Source of the DNA: Cantharellus purpuraceus
Lineage: Eukaryota; Basidiomycota; Agaricomycetes; Cantharellales; Hydnaceae
Assembly: GCA_025174535.1 (NCBI GenBank)
Contig: JALBUN010000032.1
Location: 112,415-176,414, forward strand
Reading direction: 5' to 3'
DNA length: 64,000 bases
The notes under the pieces were generated by a model, which did not search any database, was not told the origin of the DNA, and was given only the letters and a program-made list of their open reading frames with translations. The first letter of the stretch is position 1. The number at the start of each line of letters is the position of its first letter. This document shows, one piece after another, positions 47,288-57,557 of this stretch. A program made the position numbers and the translations under genes.

Positions 47288-47725
47288 ATGCTTTACCAGT
47301 CTGAATCCACCCCTCTACACTCACTCCGTTCCTACCCATCAATCACTTGGTCAGTTGACTCAAGGGATACTGCACGTGCTGTAGAGGATTATAACCTCCC
47401 ATCTCCACCTCCACAAGTTCATTTCCCCTTCTGGCATCGTAATCCATCAAGACGCCAGACATACTACATCAGGGACCCTCTATTCATCGGCAACTATGAC
47501 ATACCATACGCCTTCCAAGGGCTCGCCGGTAAAGTCACCTATGAGGGAGGGGAGATGATACTTGGAGCAGTTTTCAGCACAAACGATCTCATATCCCCCA
47601 GAGAGTTCACCATCCCACTTTACCCCAAGGCAGAGAAGAGTCACCATCAACACTCATCATGGGCTCTACTTTGGCAGAGAGTGAGAAGGGACCTTGCAGA
47701 GTGCTTCAGGGTGTGTCTCTCTTGA
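47288..47725 (+). CDS. Second copy of the G4 accessory ORF, sense orientation
   Basis: Nearly identical to the ORF on the minus strand at 42410-42847 (two residue differences seen: Arg/His after STPL, Pro/Leu after STND). It lies in the inverted arm at the 3' end of the element. Upstream is CTGTATATAAGCC near 47218, about 70 bases before the ATG. Confidence 0.55.
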   Translation: MLYQSESTPLHSLRSYPSITWSVDSRDTARAVEDYNLPSPPPQVHFPFWHRNPSRRQTYYIRDPLFIGNYDIPYAFQGLAGKVTYEGGEMILGAVFSTNDLISPREFTIPLYPKAEKSHHQHSSWALLWQRVRRDLAECFRVCLS

Positions 47726-47778
47726 GATGGATGGGATGATAGTGCATATCAAGACGACATGCATTAAGAGAGAGGTGA

Positions 47779-47985
47779 TGTCAGGGTTCAAATAAGTCAT
47801 ATTCTATTTTTAGTATTTTCTCTTGACACCCCTATCAGCGCAGCCTGTCAGGGTGCATCTCCCCTATTTCATTGCCCCTATCACTTCCCCTATCCTTCCT
47901 CCCCTATCTTGGTTCTCCTATCCGTCTCCATCTTTTAGTATAAAGACTTGCCTTGGTGCAGTGTGATCCCCTCAGCTTGATCTTC
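47779..47985 (-). repeat. Inverted partial LTR inside G4
   Basis: It begins TGTCAGGGTTCAAATAAG and is the reverse complement of 42150-42356. Together with 47160-47778 it makes an inverted copy of the 5' LTR end, leader and accessory ORF (42150-42970). It ends exactly at the 3' LTR start. Confidence 0.9.
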
Positions 47986-48347
47986 TGTGAGGGCGACACT
48001 GATGATGAGGCCACAACAACAAGATACTCAATAAGTGAGAGCCGATAAGAAATAATGCCAGCTGGTACAGCGGATATCCTCAGTCTATACAGCTGTTTCT
48101 GATAAATACATGGGACTTACCTGGTACAGCAGATATCCTCAGAGATCAAGCTGAGGGGATCACACTGCACCAAGGCAAGTCTTTATACTAAATGATGGAG
48201 ATGGATAGGAGAACCAAGATAGGGGAGGAAGGATAGGGGAAGTGATAGGGGCAATGAAATAGGGGAGACGCACCCTGACAGGCTGCGCTGATAGGGGTGT
48301 CAGAAGAAAATACTAAAAATAGAATATGACTTATTTGAACCCTGACA
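47986..48347 (+). repeat. G4 3' LTR
   Basis: TGTGAGGGCGACACTG to GAACCCTGACA, 362 bp, same orientation as the 5' LTR with a few substitutions. Confidence 0.9.
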
Positions 48348-48885
48348 CGTCTCCATCGGACTCGGACATACTCATGTAAGGCCGTCAGCCTCGGAGACCC
48401 ATCACCGGAGTAATTATTATTAGATTTCAAATATGTATTTAAGTTGCCCGACTGGGGACTTCATTCCCCAGTTCAAATATCAAATCACGCCTAGTTCCTA
48501 AGTCCAATCCTAACTCTCTAAGTTGTACTCTGCCTCCAAAATCTCAGACACCAGTATTAGTGAGGGTGCAGCACATAAGCTGAAGCCAAGTCCGTTCTGA
48601 CCCCCACGACGTGCTCCGACTCCAACCCAACCTCCAACCCAACCTCCAACCTCCAACCTCCAACCTCCAACCCAACCTCCAACCTCCAACCCAACCTCCA
48701 ACCTCCAACCCAACCTCCAACCTCCAACCCAACCTCCAACCCAACCTCCAACCCAACCTCCAACCCAACCTCCAACCCAACCTCCAACCCAACCTCCAAC
48801 CCAACCTCCAACCCAACCTCCAACCCAACCTCCAACCCAACCTCCAACCCAATCTCCAACCCCCAATCGGACCCAGTGCGTAACA
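48348..48885 (+). repeat. L2 3' LTR (copy B), right part
   Basis: Continuation of 41802-41994 after the G4 insertion; ends CCCAGTGCGTAACA at 48885. It is longer than LTR A because of the expanded 12-bp repeat. Confidence 0.9.
48612..48866. repeat. 12-bp minisatellite (CAACCCAACCTC)n
   Basis: About 20 units of CAACCCAACCTC with 6-bp variants, inside LTR B. LTR A has about five diverged units at the same place (37430-37497), so the array expanded after the LTRs separated. It produces long repetitive open frames on both strands that should not be taken as genes. Confidence 0.95.
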
Positions 48886-48936
48886 GTACTTACACTCTCT
48901 CCTTTTTGAATGAGGCACGATCTCATTCAGTACCTT

Positions 48937-50887
48937 TCAATCATACAGCTTCTTATGAAGCTGTTCCAATGAGTCGGTATCCATATGGTTATCTTGTTCA
49001 TATGGCTCTGGAGGGGGATGGCTCTCAGTCATCCCTGACATGGTTGCAGTATCCTCATCCACTTGAATGGATGAGGAGGATGCAATTGCTACTGCAGCAT
49101 CCTGATCAAGTTCACAATTAAGTTGATTGTGACCTAAATGCTCAGCAAGAGAGTGTTTAGCAGCTTTATGAGCTGCTTGGGAGACTCCCTGAGTCTCCTG
49201 CTTCCGCTTACCAACCCTGGCAGGCTGGTTATATGCTGCTCTGGAGGCGATGCATTTAGCAAACTCCTCTAATATAGCCACACGATTGGGGGTGATGCCT
49301 CCCAATTGTCCAAACCAGAGCACAAGCTCTAATTCAGTATGTTCTTTGGGGGAGCAATTCCCCCAATCATACGCTCCAGTGACTGAAGTGTGAAAGGTGT
49401 CACCAAGAGTTGGTGAGAACTTTTGACCATTGGTCAATAATCCCCAGTGGCCAGGATTCTGGAACATAGTCCAGAGATTCTTCTTAAATACAGAAGAACC
49501 CTTCTTGGGAGTTGCCTTTTGTAGCCACATCCAGACATCGACATCAGACAAGTTCATAGTACCATCCAACTCCTGTTGGATGGCCAGGGAAACCCCATTA
49601 GGGTTTACCTGCCACCCCTGTATGAGGGCAAGTGTGTCTACCAGTGTGGTCAGTAGAGTGATGATAAGACTTGTGTTATCAGCACAAGCCAGTAGAGTCA
49701 TTCTCTTGATGACTCTGCGCATCGGTACAGTCCGTTCCACAAATGGTGTGGCCAATGCCTTTTTATGGAGCGATATGAACTCCGGAGTGTCCATATCGCA
49801 GATGTCAAACCAATCCACCCTGATAGGGGTGGACTTGCCCAGAGGTCGCGGCAGGTGGCCAGTGACTGCTCTGGGGGGGTCAGCCGCAGTCATGAACCAT
49901 GGTGCCCATTTGGGGAATGATTTCCCCATATTGGCATGCTTGAGAGCATGCCCAAAATCATCCCAGCATTTGTGATAATTTGTATGCTAGGCTTCCTCTA
50001 GCATCTTCAACACTGGGTCTTTTAATGTACAGGTGGCATCACCAGCCATATATTCCTTTCAAAGCTGATCAATCTCAGCTTTGATTTCTGATAGGGCAAA
50101 CTCTTTGAGTTGGCCTGGTTGCTTAGCACCCTTGGGGATGCTAGCCAGGAGGAGGCCATGATTGTGGTCATATCCCTCCCAGATTGGGTCAGTGTCATCC
50201 CAATCTTGACCCTTGAACCCACAAGGATCGATCTGAGGCAATTGCTTGGGCGACCATCCTCCTCTTTGGTGAGATCAATCGTTTCCCATGATGATGAAGC
50301 CATGGGCTGTGATGGCATAATGGCAGGCAATGATTTGCCTGTGATAGCATGCAATAGTGGTGCTACTGGGGCCAAGTGCACCGTTGTGAGCTTGGTCTTG
50401 AATGTAGGAGGTGCTCTATTAGCAGCCTCCTTCAGTGTTTTTAACTCATCTCTGAGACAAGTTACTTTGGACTTCTCATTGTCAAGAAGTCCTTTGAGTT
50501 CTTGGACCTGTGCAAACAGGTCCAAGTTATCCTTGTACATCTTATTGTAGTCTTCACAATAAGGTGTCACAATGTCATCTTTGATGTTGCATATAAGTTG
50601 GCCATGCAACTCTTAATGCTCTTTCCACCAAAGTGGTGGAAAGGTATAGTTGGCCCCCATTTTGGGCCTCAATTAAGTGTGACACATATGCGTTGCACTT
50701 GTTGCACCTGTGAGGGTGGGATGGCAGCGCCACCATGCCATCTGCTGATTTTCCAGGTCATCTCATCTTGATGACCCCTGATCATATCTGCAGCACTTGT
50801 TACCGGTGCTGCTGCTGTGGAAGTTTGTTCAAATTCCATTGGATGCTCATCCTGAGCATCCATCATCTCTCTTCTGAGAGATGACAT
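48937..50887 (-). pseudogene. Third ORF region of H4, downstream of pol
   Basis: It starts at 50887 (MSSLRREMMDAQDEHPMEFE) and, through frameshifts or introns, continues as a coiled coil (DLFAQVQELKGLLDNEKSKV, 50609 on). It then reads FKGQDWDDTDPIWEGYDHNH and a well-preserved 330-codon part from 49929 (KSFPKWAPWFMTAADPPRAV; FKKNLWTMFQNPGHWGLLTN; GAYDWGNCSPKEHTELELVL). The last ends with an acidic, Ser-rich tail at 48937. No domain is recognised. It lies where envelope-type third ORFs lie in some gypsy elements, but has no signal peptide or membrane segment. H3 carries its 5' end. Confidence 0.5.
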
Positions 50888-51029
50888 TTTGATGTGGAGG
50901 GGGGGGGTTGTAGTGGTTTGAAGAAACACTGCTAGCCTTTTATGGCTGAGCTCAAAAATTCTTTGTTGAGAATTTTTCTAGTGACTATGTCACATGAGTG
51001 TAACACAATTAATTATCGCTTACCCCTTT

Positions 51030-51432
51030 CATGCTACTATGAGTAGCATGACAGTGACTGCTCCCTATGGGAGCAGTTTTTTCTACCATCGAGCTGCCTA
51101 TTGTTATGGTAGCTCTATCCTTATCTAGGAACTACCATTTAATCAAGGTAGTTCCTCCTCCCCTCTTTGAGCTACTGTCATTGATGGTAGCTCTTTGTCA
51201 CATCCCGCTAGGAGCTACCTTTATTCTTGGTAGCTCCACTTCCCCCCTTTGAGCCCCATTAGATCTTTGGGGCTCTGTCTCTCTGAGAACTACCGTCTCT
51301 GAGGTAGTTCTCATGCTTGAGTCACCCCTTGAAGTTCTAAATAATCATCTAGAGCTTCTAGGTCCTTACATGACATGTAAGGTTCCTAGGTGACGTCTCC
51401 CAACATTCATAGAACTTGAAATTCAAGTTCTT
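51030..51432. repeat. Run of consecutive perfect stem-loops
   Basis: At least ten hairpins in 400 bases: 51030-51050, 51058-51076, 51091-51115, 51127-51156, 51169-51193, 51211-51237, 51251-51275, 51285-51312, 51331-51358, 51364-51382 and a near-palindrome at 51412-51432. Stems are 7-10 bp, many with the core GAGCTACC/GGTAGCTC or GAACTACC/GGTAGTTC. No open frame spans it. Confidence 0.85.
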
Positions 51433-51657
51433 TATTGCTTATCCATCGATGAGTGATGATTTTATCGACAAGCCACTCCTGCTTGTCATCATTCCCAAAG
51501 TTGTAAAATGACTTCACTTCCTGTTTTGGGAATCTCACCTCATCATTCAGCACATATGGTCAAATGAGGCTGACGTGGAACATAGGTGTAATGCACCTAC
51601 TAGTCAGTTCTGGTGGCAGTTCCAGTGTCACTGTTGAAGCTTTATTATGGGCTTCGA

Positions 51658-53223
51658 TTATTTTATAGGGCCGATATACCTGGGCACTAGTTTGCTGGTT
51701 CTACCCTTAGGTACAATCAAGTTTTTCATTGAGAGGTAGACTTTGTCACCTCTCTGGAAGGTTGGGCCTTCCTGACATTTCTTATTGGCATGAAACATCT
51801 GAACAACGTGACTTTCTATAATCATGTCATGCACTGCTAGCAGGTTCATTTGAGCCTGCTGTGTGAATCATTTGACACCCTTGAACTTGGTGTCATTGTT
51901 AATGGGCATGCCTATTCTAGGCATATACCTGTGGTTAAGCTCAAATAGAGTAAACCCCATTGTTGAGCTTATGTTGGAGTTTAGCGCAAACTCCACCATT
52001 GGACACTTGTGTGCCCAATCCTTCTGATCACTTTGTACAATGGTATGAAGTATTTGGCCAATGGAACAATTCACTTGTTCTGTCGCTCCATCCATTTGCA
52101 GATGGAATGCTGTGGACATGAGAAGTTTCACTTTCATTATCCACTATAGTTCATGCCAAAAGATAGATGTGAATTTCAAATCTCAACCAGACATGATCAA
52201 GTCTGGTACACCATGAAGGCGTATAACTTCTTTAAGGAATAGCCATGCTACTCCTTTCACTGTTACATGTGTGTTCATAGGTATTATATGTACCTGCGAT
52301 GTGAAGCGATCTATGTCTACCAGTAGGTAGTCATAGTCATTCAATTTTAGTAATGGACCCATAAAATCCATACCTATTGATTGCCAGGGCTGCTCTGGTA
52401 CTGGCAAGCTATGAAGAAGCCCTATGGGTTTCTTCATACTGTCTTTATTCATTTGGCACTTCATGCACAAAGTACAGAATGATTCGACATCAGTGGTCAT
52501 GCTTGACCACCAGTACGACCATCGAATGTAATTCATGGTTTTTAGTTGACCAAAATGGCCAACTACTTGGTGTGCATGGTCAATTATTATCTCAACCAGC
52601 CTCCTCCCCTTCAGGAATGCTGAGTGGGGTATACAGACGACATCGCATTTGTATATATTTTTGGTCCATATTAGACCATCATGCACACCAAATTGTGTGT
52701 GTTCTTTAGGTGCTTTCAGCACCTTAGAAAGGACAGTATCCTTTCTATATGTACCTCATACAATCTGCACAAGGTTGATCCCATGCTTAACATGGGATTG
52801 CAATGGTGTTCCATCATCATCTGATGACATCACTCCAACATCCTCTATTTCTTTAGAGGAATTAGAATCATCATTCAATGATTCTGTTTGAATATTGAGT
52901 GCTTCAGCTTCTAGCACTCTGTTTTCTTTTTTCTCAAGCAGTCACCTTCAGGTGACTGCTGCTGTTCTGATCTTGACAAACCGTTCTGTGGGGAGCAGTT
53001 CTCCTTCAGGGTCGAGACATTCATCTGCATTTACATAGATGTAGTTGGGATGACTCTCTGTTGGGGAGTCATTGGCATAGTAGCATGGGTAAACCCTGTC
53101 ATGACAGCACAGGAACCCACCAGGTGGGGAGATTACAATGGGAGCAAACATCCATATGGTGAGCTCCCTCAAGGGTGGCCAGAAACCACCAGTCTCCATG
53201 TGATTGAAACAATGAATATTCAA
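51658..53223 (-). pseudogene. Pol C-terminal half of H4
   Basis: The minus-strand frame begins with the linker after RNase H (VNADECLDPEGELLPTERFV) and an acidic spacer. The integrase zinc region follows (IIDHAHQVVGHFGQLKTMNY, then CTLCMKCQ), the core (WQSIGMDFMGPLLKL; LHGVPDLIMS) and TAFHLQMDGATEQVN. It ends in GDKVYLSMKNL...LVPRYIGP. Three frames are involved and no chromodomain is seen. Reverse transcriptase is missing, so the element is defective. Confidence 0.8.
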
Positions 53224-53269
53224 TCTAACAGAGCTAACAAAGAAACTATGTATTCACAACTTATAGCTG

Positions 53270-53542
53270 TGTAAGCACCCTAGGTACATACTTGCTATAG
53301 AGTAGTATATATTAATATTAGTATATACAGCATTCCCTTAAGGAGCGCTGCTTTTATTGATAGATATATGCACCCATAGGGTGCATATGTACAGTTATTA
53401 TATAATCAAGTGGACCCAAATATATGTGTGGGTCCACGTGTAGTTAGAGTAACTTAGATTTTACCACACTGCTGTTGCACATAGCATAACCAATATATCT
53501 TGGTTGAGTTCTGTGTTGGTGTGAACTAAGTCTAACCTTACA
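53270..53542 (+). repeat. Solo LTR of the hairpin-rich family
   Basis: TGTAAGCACC to AACCTTACA, 273 bp, flanked by the direct repeat AGCTG at 53265-53269 and 53543-53547. Homologous to 3913-4156. It has ATGCACCC-ATA-GGGTGCAT and GTGGACCCA/TGGGTCCAC stems. Confidence 0.9.
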
Positions 53543-53599
53543 AGCTGATATAGTAAAAGGATTAGACCCTTGCTTACAAAAACACATATGACTGAGCTG

Positions 53600-54430
53600 A
53601 GAAATTCAGAAACACAAGTGTCCTGTCACCCTTGCCACATGTGGCTCTATGCTCATGAGCTGGTGGTCATCAGCAGTGACATAGACCCTGCAACATACCT
53701 GGTACCCAGGGCTCTGAACACTCCCTCTGTATCCACCAATGTGGCACTGCAAGCAGCACGAAATAAGTTCCCACCAATGTAAATTCTGGCAACTTGTTTT
53801 AAATGGCACTCAGATCATGCATATGAGTACAAGACAATCATGCTATGATACGCACAACTACAAAAATATTAGACGCTATGTGCAAGGGAGGCACATCACA
53901 ATCTCACCTGATACGATAGTGTCAAGAAACATTACTGATTACACAGGTGAATGCTGTTAGTGTAATCGTAGCAGGAGGACTATGCACACATACAGGTCGT
54001 GTCGAAAAGAAGGGTGAATAAGCCAAAGTATCGATTCTAAGAGAATTAGTTCGCGATAAGTATGATATACATGAGATAGCTAGTAGGGATGTATAGCTGG
54101 TAACACGTACAAGAAAGAAAAGGGCTTTCCCAAATGACCAGCCGCGACGCCATACAAAATCGACCTGCAGCGAAGTATCTCAACGTCATTTTCTGTCACT
54201 CGGGGCGTTATACATGCCTCGGCATTGAAAACGTCAGAACTGGAGAAAATTGCGTTAGCCAAGGATTCATTATTGACCACAGTCATGCTCTGACCATAGT
54301 CATAGACAACTACAACGAGCGCCGCAACTGTGCCATACTTTGCTGGTGCATCTGTAGGCAAAGCTAATGAGAAAAGCGAGCTCCATGCCATTTTTTTACT
54401 GACAGCCAGCGACGTAAGCTTCAATATCAG
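53600..54430 (-). pseudogene. DUF6533 membrane-protein gene, truncated paralogue
   Basis: Minus-strand exons match the intact gene next door: APAKYGTVAALVVVVYDY, LTF, VDFVWRRGWSFGKALFF, NRYFGLFTLLFD and a later NLHWWELIS piece. The small exon after YDY is two bases out of frame, though its GC splice donor (GAG|GCATGT) is kept. Nothing of the last four membrane segments remains; sequence ends near the solo LTR. Confidence 0.65.
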
Positions 54431-55076
54431 AACTCATCAGAGAGACGGTAGAAAGTGAGGGAAGAGGTAATGGAGCTTTACCCTTATCACACAGATAAAT
54501 ATTTTAATATGAGAGTGAATGATCGCCCATTAGAAGACTGTCCAAGCGTGGTACATCCACTGTCATCGGCAGAAACACAAATCTGGCACGAGCACTGGAC
54601 ATGGTGACTATTCTTGATAAGAACTTGAAGAACTCATACCGCTGGCAGTTGATCAATCCACCATTTTATTTCCAAGTCCAAAGCACTAGCCTTCACTCAG
54701 GTACTAACAGGCAGGTCATTCGCATCACGTGGGAGGCGGTGTCGAGGGAAAAAGCCAAAGTTAGTACACTCTACATAGGCCCCCATTGACCCAGGCCTCA
54801 CGTTGATATGATTGTTGATCTGGCTGACTACAGGCATGAGAATGACTTCATAGATTGACGTTCAATGCTCGACCAAATTTTGACCCTAATGGCCACATCA
54901 CATGTGGCACTGACCAGTCTTCGCACGCGCCAAACTGTAGGTATGCACATCCCACGTCTCTTGCTTTTGTCATGCCACGCGATGTCATGAGTCGTGTAAA
55001 CCGCAGCTCACTCAAGGCTTAAACATAACAGATTGAATATTGACATTTGATGTTTGTCACTTATGTAAATATAGAC
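54431..55076. other. Intergenic stretch
   Basis: Short plus-strand ORF at 54601-54789 has no recognisable features. No other signal. Confidence 0.4.
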
Positions 55077-56658
55077 TCAAAGGGTTTCCATTGACGAATC
55101 TCCTGGCTTCTTGAAGAATCTTTCACGCAGGTTAAGAAGCAGGCGACTGCCCACTATACATGGTGCGGCAATTGTCCAGCTGAAGTACCATAAACATGTC
55201 AGTCAATTGCATGAGAGGTCGATGTCGAACTTTAGACTCACTCCTCCAGTGTCATGTTGAGTCTTGCGGGCATAGCCCAGAGAATGGAATTCACCAGTAG
55301 GGCGATCAAGATGCTGATGGAATTGTTTAGCGCAAGGCTGTACGACAGGCTTCCAGTCTTACCTCAAAAAGTAGAAAAGACTGTATGAAATTAGTGGTAT
55401 AATCAAAAGCTTACGAAAATGGGACATGCCTATCTCTAATGATCAGATGCAATGAATTGTTGTTTGTTTTAATTCTGAATATCGTCCAGCCCTTATACAA
55501 CATGAGAAACATCAAAGTTGTTTCGAAAATAACCGAAGGGAGCCAAGAAATAAAGAACTTGGGTGATCGTGCTGAGGTGTTGCAACCCGTCAACCCGCTT
55601 ACTCTCCCAACGGCAGCTGAGAACATGTGAGATGAGAAAGGTATCGAACATGTAGTATATGTCTCACGCTCAGGCTTTGGCATCGCCAGTATCGGAACCA
55701 ATAAAGTAGAGGTTATGTCTGCCAGTAAGAGCAGAATCATCACTGTAAGCAATCTTCTGTTGTTTCCATAGACTGCGTAGATCTGAAAAGGGCGATAGAA
55801 TGACTGTTACTAATTGTTTCTTAAGAAGAAAAAATACATACCCGTGTTATGAGGATGACTAAGTCCGTGATTGTCAGTGTTGGATGTATGTCATAGGAGA
55901 ATAATTCATGTACTTTCTGCACTGACGACAGCAATAATCTCCCTGTATTCATTTGTTTTTTTCGTCAGAGGTAGACCAACGAGTCTGCCAAGTAAAGTGT
56001 GGACATACGATGACACTTCCCACCACTGGAAACTTAGACAACTAGTGTTTTGAACCACCTCAGAGCACAGATGAGATTTGAAGACAATGGCGATACATAC
56101 AACTTCGAAAGATTAGAAGAATATTCAAAGAAGTAAACTATCATCTCACCTGGGGCGACAGAGAATCGAGAAACCCCACTAATTGCACATGGGTTGTCAG
56201 TACACTACAGCTGCATCTGCATTACGCAGCACAAAGCGTACCAATCACGTCAAAAATAAGCGCAATCAAGCCAAAGTAGCGATTCTGGAAGAAGAACTGG
56301 GCTGTCAGTATGATTATGATGTCACCAGGAATACATACAAATAAATAGAGTCCCTTTCCAAAGGACCAGCTGCGTTTCCATACGAGTTCGACCTACAACA
56401 TGATGTCTTCAAGATCATTGCCGGGCAAGTTAAGCCAACACATGCCTCGCCATCAAATGTAAGGCCTACCAGTGCAGTGGTGTGTCAAGCTCGGATAATA
56501 ATAAATGCCACCAACTGACTGTAGTCATAGACAACCACGGCAAGCGCCGCAACTGTCCCATACTTGGTAGGTGCAACTGTAAGGACAGTGAGAGGAGGAT
56601 GACTGAGGACGGCTAGTTCACCAACAGCTGGGTTGGAAACTATGGCATCAGGATCCAT
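55077..56658 (-). CDS. DUF6533-family seven-TM-like membrane protein, intact
   Basis: Thirteen exons join in frame to 281 codons: 56658-56622, 56576-56520, 56465-56446, 56392-56339, 56284-56242, 56102-56009, 55942-55914, 55858-55842, 55782-55668, 55616-55430, 55380-55363, 55313-55242, 55179-55077. The N-terminus has the DUF6533 core (VVVYDYSLTFDGEVELVW, WSFGKGLYLFNRYFGLIALI). Hydrophobic segments, IYAVYGNNRRLL, IIRDSLFYFL and a basic tail after VGSRLLLNLR follow. Exons of 17-29 nt occur. Two introns start with GC (after 56446 and 55430) rather than GT. The family is large in mushrooms; its ligand or function is not known. The truncated paralogue lies just downstream. Confidence 0.85.
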
Positions 56659-57049
56659 TTTCGAGATGGTAGGTTAATTGCAGGAGCAGGTTATGGAATC
56701 CCTACTGTGACCTTCCATGCTTATATGTTTTTTTTTCGCTGTAAGTGACGACAATCAAGGAGTTGCTGGAATATCTCAGATGAGGTTGACTGTAATTATC
56801 AGAAGTCGCACTCCACACATCATGATGAGGAAGATACAGGATGAGGTAAACTATGTATTCCCTGTGCCGGGCCTACTTGGGCTAGTGTTGGAATATCGAG
56901 GCCGACGAAGACGGAAGCATAACGTCGGTACCATAAAACTCAACAGCCGCAAATACACACGCATAGCGGTCAAGTACGGCAATCCTTGTTTCAGTTTGCC
57001 ACATCTGACTCGGTGGTATATAAGCTCTATATTGTTCTATCGGACACTT

Positions 57050-57280
57050 TCAGTTGATTTTGCCCCGCACAACTGAAGTATACGTTCCATTTCCTTCTCT
57101 CATGTATAATTGCATTAATCGCGAGCTTTGTAGTCTACACTTAGGTAGCTACTGAATTTATCAGTTGATTGCTCCCCGCACAACTGAAGTTCTACACTTA
57201 CCCTTCCCTTCGCGTCCCATAAACTATGGGACGCGAAGGGAAGGCTAAGCTAATAATTATGGGCCATAATTATTAGCTAG
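57050..57280. repeat. Cluster of perfect hairpins
   Basis: A 20-bp perfect stem with a 3-nt loop occupies 57202-57244. It is followed directly by a 15-bp palindrome at 57248-57278. Before them, TTCAGTTG/CAACTGAA stem-loops with CCCCGCA occur twice (57050-57078 and 57160-57190). No ORF or known transposon end. It lies upstream of the DUF6533 gene. Confidence 0.8.
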
Positions 57281-57557
57281 GTATAGAAGCGATTAGCGTA
57301 AATACAGCAGCATAGATAGAAACAAGTATCTCTTACTAATACCTGACGCATGACGCAGTGCTCTCCCCAATTGTTATTGTACAAGAAGCATGAAGGGGGG
57401 ATGGCCGACTGCCGCGGCGGTTACCAAAGCGTTGAATATAAGGTAAGTCTGGTATGTTCGCACGTCTGCATTTCTGTGGGCATGCATGACATCAGCCTTC
57501 ACAGGCTGGATCAATTTTGAAGTGTTGACTTCATAATCATCGTGTGGGTACAACATA

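Larger units (their letters stand above)
41995..48347 (+). mobile_element. Complete gypsy insertion G4
   Basis: It is bounded by two 362-bp LTRs in the same orientation (41995-42356 and 47986-48347) and sits inside LTR B. The flanks are TGTCC on the left and CGTCT on the right. The uninterrupted LTR A has CGTCC at the matching site, so the target duplication is 5 bp with one C-to-T change in each copy. Internally it has an antisense ORF, gag-pol, a second inverted copy of that ORF, and an inverted 207-bp LTR piece. Confidence 0.9.
48886..53264 (-). mobile_element. Hairpin-rich gypsy-type element H4
   Basis: On the minus strand: pol C-terminal half (53223-51658), a noncoding hairpin run (51440-51030), then a further ORF region (50887-48937). 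Stem-loops occur every few dozen bases throughout, for example GGAGACTC/GAGTCTCC, GGCATGCT/AGCATGCC and CAGTCACCT/AGGTGACTG. Neither end has a recognised LTR, although an LTR of the H family sits six bases beyond 53264 as a separate solo insertion. Confidence 0.7.

Noticed and set aside
48510..48926. Long Trp/Gly-rich, Leu/Gln-rich and Gly-rich proteins
   Set aside because: They are translations of the 12-bp minisatellite in several frames and on both strands.
56150..56178. Extra 29-nt exon in the DUF6533 gene
   Set aside because: Including it breaks phase with the next exon; joining 56242 directly to 56102 keeps frame and gives a family-like sequence.
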